DNA of 64,000 bases from the NCBI RefSeq assembly GCF_028993635.1, contig NZ_CP118631.1:868001-932000 (forward strand), written 5' to 3'. Made by a program: the position numbers and the translations under genes. The notes under the pieces were generated by a model. It saw nothing but the letters and a program-made list of their open reading frames with translations, did no database searches and was not told the DNA's origin. The DNA is from Mucilaginibacter sp. SJ. Its GTDB lineage: Bacteria; Bacteroidota; Bacteroidia; Sphingobacteriales; Sphingobacteriaceae. Of this stretch, positions 53,002-61,857 are shown in pieces (position 1 is the stretch's first letter; each line of letters begins with the position of its first letter).

Positions 53002-53157
53002 GTTCGTTTAAATTTTAAATCCTGCAACAAAAATACAGTGTACTTATCAATATTTAAAATTTTCTTGAACTTTTATGAATATTTAATAATCATAGCCTTT
53101 TATAGGCACAAAATTTAAATTTTATCAATAACCTTAGTGTATATTTTACAATATCTA

Positions 53158-53192
53158 AAAGAAAAAACGCCAATTAATGGCGTTTTTTCTTT
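53158..53192. terminator. bidirectional terminator
   Basis: AAAGAAAAAACGCC-AATTAAT-GGCGTTTTTTCTTT is a perfect inverted repeat with A- and T-runs, 35 bases from the SDR stop codon and upstream of the PepSY-like gene. Confidence 0.9.
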
Positions 53193-53226
53193 GCTAAACC
53201 GATTTATGCTGTCATTGAATTGTCAT

Positions 53227-54039
53227 TTAGCCATTATCTGCAAAGCCCGGGTACAAAGTCATGCCCCCATCGGCAAAAATTGTAACCCCGGTAATGTAAT
53301 CTGACTCGTCTGAAGCCAGCCAAACTGCCAGTTTTCCGATGTCATCCGGCTGGCCAATCCGGTTGTAAGGGATGAGCGTCAATAATTTATCCAGCGCTTC
53401 CGGGGTTTTCCAGGCTTCCTTATTAATAGGTGTTTGTATAGCGCCTGGCCCTATCCCATTCACCCTGATCTTATGCGGGGCGAGCTCTTGTGCTATACTT
53501 TTCATAAACATCATAATACCGCCTTTGCTGGCCGCATAGTTTACGTGGCCCGCCCAGGGAATTACTTCGTGTACGCTGCTCATACAGATAATTTTGCCCG
53601 CAGCTTTGCTTCCTCCGTCAACAACACCGCGTTTTATAAACTCCCTGGCAGCCTCCCGGGCACAAAGAAACTGACCGGTTAAGTTAATGCTGATCACTTT
53701 ATTCCAGTCGTCGAGCGTCATATCAACAAATCTGGCATCTTTTTGCAGGCCTGCATTATTTACCAAAATGTCAATAGTGCCATATTGCTTAAAGATTTCG
53801 GCAAACATGGCTTTCACCTCTTCCTCATGGCTTACATCGGCCTGAAATGCAAATGCCTCGCCGCCGGTGGCCTTGATCTGGCTTACGACATCGTCGGCAG
53901 CAGCTTTATTGTGTGCGTAGTTAATGAGGAGTTTGGCGCCGGCCGCGGCCATTGCCAAGGCAACACCTTTACCAATGCCGCTATCGGCGCCGGTTACGAG
54001 GGCAGCTTGTCCTTTTAGTAGTTGGGGAGTATTGCTCAT
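53227..54039 (-). CDS. SDR family oxidoreductase, glucose dehydrogenase-like
   Basis: A 270-residue classical SDR. The cofactor loop is Thr-Gly-Ala-Asp-Ser-Gly-Ile-Gly (16-23), Asn-Asn-Ala-Gly is near 93, the Ser lies in Cys-Met-Ser-Ser-Val-His, and the catalytic Tyr-Ala-Ala-Ser-Lys is near 168-172. The Met-Ser-Ser-Val-His-Glu-Val-Ile-Pro-Trp stretch is characteristic of glucose-1-dehydrogenase-like SDRs, which favour NAD(P). Substrate remains open. Confidence 0.88.
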   Translation of the reverse strand: MSNTPQLLKGQAALVTGADSGIGKGVALAMAAAGAKLLINYAHNKAAADDVVSQIKATGGEAFAFQADVSHEEEVKAMFAEIFKQYGTIDILVNNAGLQKDARFVDMTLDDWNKVISINLTGQFLCAREAAREFIKRGVVDGGSKAAGKIICMSSVHEVIPWAGHVNYAASKGGIMMFMKSIAQELAPHKIRVNGIGPGAIQTPINKEAWKTPEALDKLLTLIPYNRIGQPDDIGKLAVWLASDESDYITGVTIFADGGMTLYPGFADNG

Positions 54040-54096
54040 AGATAAACGTTTTTGTGTTTAAGATAAGCAATTGAATTGAGAGGGGAATTGTTTTTA

Positions 54097-54195
54097 TCTG
54101 AACCTGGATTTATAAGATTAAAGGATTCCCGGATTACATATTTAAAACAATTATAATCCGGTAATCCTAAAAATCCACCCAAATCCGGGTTCAGA
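54097..54195. repeat. intergenic inverted element, GGATTAAA/GAACCTGG units
   Basis: Arms of about 41 bases (54097-54138 and 54155-54195) are largely complementary: TCTGAACCTGGATTTAT at one outer end, ATCCGGGTTCAGA at the other. Inside, each arm is a degenerate series of GGATTA/AATCC words. It fills the gap between mqnA and the SDR gene and nearly touches the mqnA stop. Similar AATCCTG-type blocks are, from general experience, frequent in Bacteroidota. Confidence 0.75.
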
Positions 54196-54197
54196 GA

Positions 54198-54941
54198 TTA
54201 CAACGCTTTTATATAATCATGAAACAGATACAACGCTTTCTTTTTATCCGCTGTTAAATCATAATCTATTTTAACCATCAGGTAGTCAATCAGGTCGAAA
54301 TCATCGCGCATGGTTAATTCTTTGAAAAGCTCTTCCCGATGTTCAAGGCCATACTTTAACGATGCGTTAAATTCATCCATAAATTCCTGTGGGATAGGCT
54401 TATTTGCTATCCAGGCTGCAAAAGTGAATGGCAGGCCTGTCATTTTTTGCCATTCTTCGGCAAGATCGTAAACGTATTTGTATTGCTGCTTTTTGCCGAA
54501 GGTGCGGTCGCCTATTTGTACAAAGGCGGTTTGTTCATCTGCAGACCGGGCATAATCCGGCGCATTAATAACTTGCTCCGGATTTACCTGCCAGTGGTTT
54601 TTAAGCAGCACACGGGCAAGATTATTTGATGAACGCGACTGGGGATCAAGCTGGATAGTGGTTACATCCTTAATATCACAATTGCTAAAAATAAAAACGG
54701 AGTTTACCGCGCCTACGGCACCAATGCAGTAATCAGAAACAATTTCCCATTGCGGCAAACTCAGTGCCGCAGCAACCGGGATCAGACCGATATCAACCAC
54801 GTCGTCGATAAGTTTTTGGGCACAATCTGCCGGGATATCAAGGCTCAGGTCGATTTTATTAATAATGTCGGTATGTTGAATGCCGTATAAAAAGGGTTTG
54901 GTATTAGTGTAGCTTACTGCTGATATTCTGATCTTGTTCAC
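54198..54941 (-). CDS. mqnA: chorismate dehydratase MqnA (GTG start)
   Basis: First step of the futalosine route to menaquinone: chorismate to 3-enolpyruvylbenzoate. The protein fits MqnA (periplasmic-binding-protein fold) with Ile-Ser-Ala-Val-Ser-Tyr-Thr-Asn-Thr-Lys-Pro-Phe at the N-terminus, Val-Asp-Ile-Gly-Leu-Ile-Pro near 50, and Asp-Pro-Gln-Ser-Arg-Ser-Ser near 97. The longest frame starts at 55019 and overlaps the phosphatase gene. GTG at 54941, 13 bases after that gene's stop, gives the normal MqnA start and 247 residues. Confidence 0.93.
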   Translation of the reverse strand: MNKIRISAVSYTNTKPFLYGIQHTDIINKIDLSLDIPADCAQKLIDDVVDIGLIPVAAALSLPQWEIVSDYCIGAVGAVNSVFIFSNCDIKDVTTIQLDPQSRSSNNLARVLLKNHWQVNPEQVINAPDYARSADEQTAFVQIGDRTFGKKQQYKYVYDLAEEWQKMTGLPFTFAAWIANKPIPQEFMDEFNASLKYGLEHREELFKELTMRDDFDLIDYLMVKIDYDLTADKKKALYLFHDYIKAL

Positions 54942-54954
54942 AAATTCGCTATTT

Positions 54955-55581
54955 CTATTCTTCGGAATGTTTGAGATGTTCGGCATTGTTAAAGTCGATG
55001 ATTTCGAATCTTTCGCCATTGTACGTTACCTTGTATAATACCAGGTTTTGGTGCGGAAAGGTATCCATTTCGGATAAGGGCTTACCGGTAAGGATACAAA
55101 GCAAAAGGCGCAAAGCACGGCCATGCATACAAATAAGCACCGTTTTTTCTTCGGGGTGGCTCATGATCACCTCCATGGCTTCGCGCTGGCGTACTTCAAC
55201 CTCAAGCGGACTTTCGCCCCCTTCAAATTTACTGTCGAGCTTACCATCCAGCCAATCACGCATAATCTGCAAAAAAGCAGCCTTATTATCAGTAGTTGGC
55301 GACTGGCCTTCGTGAATGCCCCAGGCCAGCTCATCCAGCCCCGGAAGCTTTTCATAAGGAATCCCAAGATCAATAAAAGGCTGAATGCTTTGTTGGGTAC
55401 GTTTTAACGCCGATATGTAAATTTTATCAAACGGAACGGTTTTATAAGCCTCAAAAAACTGACAGGCCTGTTTACGACCTTCGTCATTTAAATCGGTATC
55501 CACACCGCGGCCCTGTATAATACCAAGTTTGTTATACTCAGTTTGGCCGTGGCGTACTATATATAAGGTCTTTTGTATCAT
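54955..55581 (-). CDS. histidine phosphatase family protein
   Basis: A 208-residue member of the phosphoglycerate mutase-like superfamily. The phosphohistidine motif Val-Arg-His-Gly-Gln-Thr-Glu-Tyr-Asn is at 8-16, the second Arg lies in Ser-Ala-Leu-Lys-Arg-Thr, and the catalytic His in Cys-Met-His-Gly-Arg near 153. The substrate is unknown. It is paired with mqnA, and mqnE lies just upstream across a repeat element, so a link to menaquinone synthesis is possible but unproven. Confidence 0.88.
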   Translation of the reverse strand: MIQKTLYIVRHGQTEYNKLGIIQGRGVDTDLNDEGRKQACQFFEAYKTVPFDKIYISALKRTQQSIQPFIDLGIPYEKLPGLDELAWGIHEGQSPTTDNKAAFLQIMRDWLDGKLDSKFEGGESPLEVEVRQREAMEVIMSHPEEKTVLICMHGRALRLLLCILTGKPLSEMDTFPHQNLVLYKVTYNGERFEIIDFNNAEHLKHSEE

Positions 55582-55590
55582 TTTTCTTTA

Positions 55591-55750
55591 AGCTGAAAGT
55601 TGAAAGCGTAAGGCTTAAAGCTTTCTTGCTTGTTGTGATTTTTTGCTTTGAGCTTGAGCCTTCTTTTTTAGCTTAAAATAGAAGGTGCAAGACATAAAGC
55701 TTTTTGTTGCGATTTTTTTGCTTTTAGCTTTCAGCCTTCGGCTTTTGGCT
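55591..55750. repeat. duplicated intergenic element, AAGCTGAAAG units
   Basis: The gap between mqnE and the phosphatase gene is filled by AAAGCTT/TTTAGCTTT words. It is arranged as an imperfect direct duplication of about 79 bases: 55616-55670 resembles 55696-55746, both with an AAAGCTTT(C)TTG core followed by GATTTTTT and GCTTT. The outer ends are inverted (AGCTGAAAG at 55591, CTTTCAGCCTT near 55728). It runs into the mqnE stop codon. Confidence 0.65.
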
Positions 55751-56945
55751 AATTAATAACCGGTAATTTGTAATACTGCGGTTTCGGTTCATCGCCAAAT
55801 ACAAAATTGGTATAATCCGTTACTATATTATATAACGTATCACGTTCAATAGGCTGGCGACCTACGTGTTTGATTAGCTCTACCACTTGTTTGGTGCTCA
55901 TGCCGGGATGCTGCTCTTCGGCGCCGGCCATTGAGTAGATTTTTGTGGTATCATCCAACGTTCCATCAATATCATCCACACCAAAGTTAAGCGAAAGCTG
56001 TGCAGTTGTACGGCTGATCATAGCCCAGTAGGCTTTAATATGATCAAAGTTATCCAGGTAGATACGGGCTACGGCATAGTTTCGCAAGTCTTCAATCACT
56101 GAAACCTCGGGCACGTGCGACATCTGGTTATCCTTGTTGCGGAACTTAAGCGGAATGAATGTTTGGAATCCGCCTGTTTTATCCTGCAACTGGCGTAAAC
56201 GCTCCATATGGTCGACACGGTGTTTATATTGCTCAATGTGCCCGTAAAGCATGGTTGCATTCGAACGGCCGCCAAGCTTGTGCCATTCTTCATGAATAGC
56301 CAGCCACTGATCGGCAGTACATTTATCTTTCGAGATCTGATCTCTTATTTCGGGATCAAAAATTTCGGCACCACCTCCGGGGATGGAATCCAGACCTGCT
56401 TCCTGCATCAGGCGCATGCCTGTGGCGTAATCAATTTTGGCTTTTTTAAAGATGTAGTGATATTCAACCGGGGTTAATGCCTTGATATGAAGTTCCGGGC
56501 GATGGGCGCGGATGCGGGCAAAAAGTTCCTGGTAAAAAGGCACATCATATTGCGGCAGCACACCACCTACAATGTGAACCTCAGTAACCGGTTCGCCATC
56601 ATACTTGGTAACCATGTTGAACATTTCATCCATGGTGTACTCCCACCCTTCCGCCTTTTGCTTCAACAGACGCGAGTATGAACAAAATTTGCAGTCGTAA
56701 ACGCAAAGATTGGTAGGCTCAATATGAAAATTACGGTTGAAATAAGTTTTATCGCCATGGCGTTCCTCGCGGATGTAATTAGCTAAAGTGCCAAGATATC
56801 CAAGTTCGCCCTGCTCGTAAAGCAAAACGCCTTCATCAAAAGTGATGCGTTGTTTGTCAAGAACTTTTTGAGCAATATGCTTTAAATCAGCAGATAAATT
56901 CGGATCGTTAAGTAAAAACTGTAAATTATCTGAATTATGCATCAA
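55749..56945 (-). CDS. mqnE: aminofutalosine synthase MqnE, radical SAM
   Basis: Adds the adenosyl radical to 3-enolpyruvylbenzoate to form aminofutalosine in menaquinone synthesis. The 398-residue protein has the radical SAM cluster Cys-Val-Tyr-Asp-Cys-Lys-Phe-Cys-Ser near 82-90, His-Ile-Val-Gly-Gly-Val near 128, Gly-Gly-Gly-Ala-Glu-Ile-Phe near 194, and Asn-Ala-Thr-Met-Leu-Tyr-Gly-His near 233. The last two features favour MqnE over MqnC. mqnA lies two genes downstream; mqnB, mqnC and mqnD are not in this window. Confidence 0.93.
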   Translation of the reverse strand: MMHNSDNLQFLLNDPNLSADLKHIAQKVLDKQRITFDEGVLLYEQGELGYLGTLANYIREERHGDKTYFNRNFHIEPTNLCVYDCKFCSYSRLLKQKAEGWEYTMDEMFNMVTKYDGEPVTEVHIVGGVLPQYDVPFYQELFARIRAHRPELHIKALTPVEYHYIFKKAKIDYATGMRLMQEAGLDSIPGGGAEIFDPEIRDQISKDKCTADQWLAIHEEWHKLGGRSNATMLYGHIEQYKHRVDHMERLRQLQDKTGGFQTFIPLKFRNKDNQMSHVPEVSVIEDLRNYAVARIYLDNFDHIKAYWAMISRTTAQLSLNFGVDDIDGTLDDTTKIYSMAGAEEQHPGMSTKQVVELIKHVGRQPIERDTLYNIVTDYTNFVFGDEPKPQYYKLPVIN

Positions 56946-57035
56946 TTAAAAATTTGACCAAAGGTACTAAAAAGCTTAAAAGTAATATACGTTACGACAC
57001 ATATCGGCCAAATTTCACAGTAAATTACAATAAAG

Positions 57036-57554
57036 TTACAGTGCTTTGATCTCGCTTATGGAAATCCCTGTTGAGCAATCATCCTGGCAGCCATTGGGCA
57101 CATAACTGGCGTTTGAGATCATGCCGTTGTTGTCGGTTTCAAAATAAATGGTATTCTTTTTCTTATCTGCAGATAGCCATTCGTTCTTTGCTTTCTGGTA
57201 AACCTGGTCGAGGGTTATTGATGCTGCACCTGAACTGTGCTGGCTTAACGAAGTTTTGTCCTCATGCCATTGTTCCCTGATAGTTTTAACAGGGGGCATA
57301 TTAGCAGTTTTATACTCTAAAACATATGATAAAAAATCCCTTGCTACCACAACACCATTTTGAACAGTGATCGTAGTTTCGGAGCCATAGCCGAAAACGG
57401 AACCGGCGTTAACGGTATAAGTATATGAATTTTTGCTTTCGGCCTTAAAGTTTTGCCATGCTTTATAGCTTTTGTCATAAGCGGTATCATTGGCATCTTT
57501 TTTACAGGCAGATAGCCCAATAATAACAAACAGGAAGATAAGGCACTTTTTCAT
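57036..57554 (-). CDS. lipoprotein of unknown function, DUF6174-like
   Basis: A 172-residue lipoprotein with signal peptide and lipobox Leu-Ser-Ala-Cys (Cys17), followed by Lys-Lys-Asp. The mature part begins with a Trp-Xaa-Xaa-Phe helix, then strands with Ser-Tyr-Thr-Tyr-Thr-Val and Ile-Thr-Val-Gln-Asn-Gly-Val-Val, a pattern like DUF6174 proteins. Two cysteines near 156 and 160 may form a disulfide. It starts 99 bases from the divergent metB-like gene. No function can be assigned. Confidence 0.75.
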   Translation of the reverse strand: MKKCLIFLFVIIGLSACKKDANDTAYDKSYKAWQNFKAESKNSYTYTVNAGSVFGYGSETTITVQNGVVVARDFLSYVLEYKTANMPPVKTIREQWHEDKTSLSQHSSGAASITLDQVYQKAKNEWLSADKKKNTIYFETDNNGMISNASYVPNGCQDDCSTGISISEIKAL

Positions 57555-57653
57555 GCGGTTTGGTTTTTAAACCTATTCGGCAAAAAATATAAAAACGCTA
57601 CAGCTAATAACAAATATTCTTGTTTATTTTGGGCGATATCATAATACAATACC

Positions 57654-58772
57654 ATGAAGACTGAAACTATAGCCATACATGCCGGCAACCATGTTGATGA
57701 AGCAACAAGGGCCGTTATACAACCCATTATTATGTCAACCACGTTTGAGCGTGGTGAGGATGGCGGTTTTCCGGCAGGTTATATCTACAGCCGTTCATCG
57801 AACCCCAATCGTCATGCGCTGGAGCATGTGCTTGCTAAGTTAGAGGGTGGTGTTGAAGCGGCTTCCTTTTCATCAGGCAACGCAGCTGGAATGTCGGTTT
57901 TTCAATCGCTTGATCCGGGCACTCATATTATCGCTCCTGATGATATGTATCACGGCCTGCGCAACCAGCTTAAAACCCTTTTTGCCGGCATCCTTACCTT
58001 TGATTTTATCGATGTAAACGACACCGAGCTTTTGCAACAGCATATCAAGCCTGAAACAGGTTTGATCTGGATTGAAACACCATCGAACCCACTTTTAAAA
58101 ATCACAGATATAAAAAAGGTTGTGACAATAGCCAAAGCAAAAGGTATTAAAGTTTTGTGCGATAATACATTTGCCACCCCTATATGCCAGCGGCCACTTG
58201 ACTTGGGCGCGGATATGGTTATGCACTCAGCCACCAAATATTTTGGCGGGCATAGCGATCTGATGGGCGGCGTTTTGATTACTGCAGAGCAGAACGATTG
58301 GTGGACAAAAATCCGCCAGGTGCAGGAAATGGGTGGCGCTATCCCCTCTCCGATGGATTGTTATTATTTAGTGCGCAGTATTAAAACTTTACCATATCGT
58401 GTAAAAGGCCACGTGCAAAACGCACTGTTATTAGCCGAATACCTTGAACAGCATCCCAATGTTGAACAGGTAATGTACCCCGGTTTGCCCGCGCACCCGC
58501 AGCATGAGATAGCTAAAGATCAGATGCTGGCTTTTGGTGGCATGTTATCCTTTACTATTAAAGGCGATGAGAACGACACGCATAACATCATTAACAAACT
58601 GAAACTATTTATCAAAGCTACGAGTCTTGGTGGTGTTGAAAGCCTGATTGAACACCGCGCTACTGTTGAAGGGCCGGATACCAAAACACCACGAAACCTG
58701 CTAAGGGTTTCGGTTGGGTTGGAACATATTGATGATTTGATAGCCGATATGGAGCAAGCTTTGTTGAGGTAA
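57654..58772 (+). CDS. metB: cystathionine gamma-synthase/lyase family PLP enzyme
   Basis: A 372-residue PLP enzyme of the Cys/Met metabolism family. The PLP lysine lies in His-Ser-Ala-Thr-Lys-Tyr-Phe-Gly-Gly-His near 190-199, with Ser-Arg-Ser-Ser-Asn-Pro-Asn-Arg near 45, Glu-Thr-Pro-Ser-Asn-Pro near 138 and Ser-Leu-Gly-Gly-Val-Glu-Ser-Leu near 325. Gamma-synthase (methionine synthesis) and gamma-lyase (cysteine from homocysteine) cannot be separated with certainty from sequence alone. The adjacent SAM-controlled metY-metX operon favours sulfur amino acid synthesis. Confidence 0.88.
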   Translation: MKTETIAIHAGNHVDEATRAVIQPIIMSTTFERGEDGGFPAGYIYSRSSNPNRHALEHVLAKLEGGVEAASFSSGNAAGMSVFQSLDPGTHIIAPDDMYHGLRNQLKTLFAGILTFDFIDVNDTELLQQHIKPETGLIWIETPSNPLLKITDIKKVVTIAKAKGIKVLCDNTFATPICQRPLDLGADMVMHSATKYFGGHSDLMGGVLITAEQNDWWTKIRQVQEMGGAIPSPMDCYYLVRSIKTLPYRVKGHVQNALLLAEYLEQHPNVEQVMYPGLPAHPQHEIAKDQMLAFGGMLSFTIKGDENDTHNIINKLKLFIKATSLGGVESLIEHRATVEGPDTKTPRNLLRVSVGLEHIDDLIADMEQALLR

Positions 58773-58868
58773 AAGGAGAAAGGTTAAAGGCGAAAGGTAG
58801 CTGCAATTTGGGTAGATAAAAAATACTTCCAACAAAACCTTTAACCTTTCGCCTTTGACCTTTAACCT
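58767..58868. repeat. intergenic inverted element, AAAGGTTAAAGG units
   Basis: Two 32-base arms (58767-58798 and 58837-58868) match about 25 of 32 positions as inverse complements, around a 38-base loop. Each arm is a degenerate tandem of AAAGGNNA words. The first arm begins in the last codons of the metB-like gene. The second ends just before the promoter of the SAM-regulated operon. Confidence 0.75.
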
Positions 58869-58884
58869 CATTTCTAAAATAAAA

Positions 58885-58917
58885 TTTGGTATATTACCTC
58901 ACAACCCCTTATATTCG
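58885..58917 (+). promoter_or_regulatory. promoter of the SAM-riboswitch/metY operon
   Basis: TTTG at 58885-58888, 21 bases, then TATATTCG at 58910-58917, a 7 of 8 match to TAnnTTTG apart from the free positions. The predicted start (about 58924) lies about 55 bases before the riboswitch. Confidence 0.6.
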
Positions 58918-58977
58918 CAACATTATTTGGTAGTGATACCAACGTCGATCAATCCTCCGCACATAGTTCGGGTGTTG

Positions 58978-59088
58978 ATTTATAAAGAAGCGGCGAGAGA
59001 TCAGGCTCAATGACCCGCTGGCAACCCTTCAATATTGAAGAAGGTGCCAATTCCTGTCCCGGCAAATAACACCGGGGAATATAAATTT
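58978..59088 (+). ncRNA. SAM riboswitch (SAM-I clan)
   Basis: An mRNA leader that binds S-adenosylmethionine and lowers expression of methionine genes. The S-box pattern is complete: P1 ATTTATA/TATAAAT (58978 and about 59080), P2 AGCGG ... CCGCT enclosing GAGAGATCAGGCTCAATGAC, the GGCAACC core (59020-59026), P3 CTTCAAT-ATTGAAG, GGTGCCAATTCCTG (59043-59056), and P4 TCCCGG-CAAATAACA-CCGGGGA. A 36-codon cysteine-ended ORF follows within 7 bases, then metY. Confidence 0.95.
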
Positions 59089-59094
59089 ATAACC

Positions 59095-59205
59095 ATGAAA
59101 AGTTTAATTAAATTTACCCAACGCAACACTTTTTACACCTTAAACGGTAACGTACAACATATTAGCTCCCCTATTGGCTATATTTGTATGTGTTGCTGCT
59201 GTTGA
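59095..59205 (+). CDS. cysteine-rich leader peptide upstream of metY
   Basis: An ATG-initiated ORF of 36 codons directly after the SAM riboswitch. It begins Met-Lys-Ser-Leu-Ile-Lys-Phe, is normal in composition to residue 30, and ends Cys31-Met-Cys-Cys-Cys-Cys36-TGA. Five of the last six codons are Cys (TGT/TGC) in a region that should be an untranslated leader. This is the pattern of an attenuator peptide that senses charged tRNA-Cys. Downstream (59206-59330) two hairpins are possible: CACGC..TTTTCA-TTCTC-TGAAAA..GCGTG (about 59213-59244) and AACCGGTT-loop-AACCGGCT (about 59251-59273). Translation and mechanism are inference; the Cys-ended ORF is directly seen. Confidence 0.75.
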   Translation: MKSLIKFTQRNTFYTLNGNVQHISSPIGYICMCCCC

Positions 59206-60650
<1,445 letters not shown>

Positions 60651-60693
60651 CAATGTATAGTTTTTTTAAGTGATATAGTAAACGTTACTTGTA

Positions 60694-60781
60694 GTTAAGT
60701 CTTAAGTTCTAAGTATTTAGTCTTAAGCCGAAAAATTGAAGCTTCGACTTAAGACTTTGTACTAAAGACTTTCGACTTAAC
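60694..60781. repeat. intergenic inverted element, TTAAGTCTTAAG units
   Basis: Arms 60694-60729 and 60746-60781 (36 bases) are inverse complements at about 27 positions around a 16-base loop. Both are built from AAGTCTT/TTAAGT words. The element lies inside the operon between metY and metX, just before the metX start. There is no T-run. Confidence 0.7.
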
Positions 60782-60801
60782 ACAATGTGACAAATAACAG
60801 A

Positions 60802-61857
60802 ATGAACGCAGAGATATTTAAATACACTGACACTTTTGAATTTGAATCGGGCCGCACAATTGAAGGTTTAGAAATAGGTTTTCATACTTATGGCCGGTTA
60901 AATAAGGAAAAAAATAACGTTGTTTGGGTTTGCCATGCGCTTACCGCCAATAGCGATGTATTTGACTGGTGGAAAGGGCTTATTGGTGAGGGTTATTTTT
61001 TTAATCCGGAAGAGCATTTTATAGTTTGCGCCAATATTTTGGGTTCGCCTTATGGAACAACAAGTCCGTTGAGCATTAACCCGGTTACCGGCCAGCCTTA
61101 TTATCTTTCATACCCCCAGTTTACTACAAGGGATATGGTTAAAGCACACCAGTTGCTTGCCCAGCATTTAAACATTAATAATATCAGCGTATTAATTGGT
61201 GGTTCATTAGGCGGCCAGCAGGCTATGGAATGGGGTATTATTGAACCAGAACGGATTAAAAACCTTATCCTGATAGCAACCAATGCTAAACACTCGCCAT
61301 GGGGTATCGCTTTTAACGAATCGCAGCGTTTAGCTATCACAGCCGATCGTACTTTTTACAGTAATACGCCCGAAGGCGGTCAGAAAGGCTTAAAAGCCGC
61401 ACGCAGTATTGCGCTTTTAAGTTATCGTACTTATAAAACTTACGGCATTACCCAGCAGGAAGAAGCTGACGATGTGCAGGACAATTTCCGTTCTTCGTCG
61501 TATCAAAACTACCAGGGACAGAAGCTGGTGAACCGCTTTAACGCTTATAGTTATTGGTACCTAACCAAAGTGATGGACTCACACAATGTGGGCCGCGGCC
61601 GTCACGGTGTAGATAAAGCGTTGAGCCTCATCAAGGCAAAAACATTAGTTATCGGCATCTCATCGGATGTTTTGTTCCCTATTGAAGAGCAGCAATACCT
61701 ATTCAGGCATATCCCTAAAGCTGCCTTTGCCGAACTGGATTCGTTTTATGGGCACGATGGATTTTTAATTGAAACAGAAGCATTAACAAACATATTTACA
61801 TCGTTTTTTAAAACTGATGTGAAAGGAAAAATTATAGAACTGCAACGTACAGCGTAA
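60802..61857 (+). CDS. metX: homoserine O-acetyltransferase
   Basis: Activates homoserine with acetyl-CoA for methionine synthesis. The protein has the alpha/beta-hydrolase nucleophile element Gly-Gly-Ser-Leu-Gly-Gly-Gln-Gln-Ala-Met-Glu-Trp near 135-146, His-Ala-Leu-Thr near 45 and a C-terminal Gly-His-Asp-Gly-Phe-Leu with the catalytic His. A GTG at 60787 is in frame, but the ATG at 60802 starts the conserved part and is preferred (351 residues). The stop codon overlaps the hom start (TAATG), so the two are translationally coupled. Confidence 0.95.
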   Translation: MNAEIFKYTDTFEFESGRTIEGLEIGFHTYGRLNKEKNNVVWVCHALTANSDVFDWWKGLIGEGYFFNPEEHFIVCANILGSPYGTTSPLSINPVTGQPYYLSYPQFTTRDMVKAHQLLAQHLNINNISVLIGGSLGGQQAMEWGIIEPERIKNLILIATNAKHSPWGIAFNESQRLAITADRTFYSNTPEGGQKGLKAARSIALLSYRTYKTYGITQQEEADDVQDNFRSSSYQNYQGQKLVNRFNAYSYWYLTKVMDSHNVGRGRHGVDKALSLIKAKTLVIGISSDVLFPIEEQQYLFRHIPKAAFAELDSFYGHDGFLIETEALTNIFTSFFKTDVKGKIIELQRTA

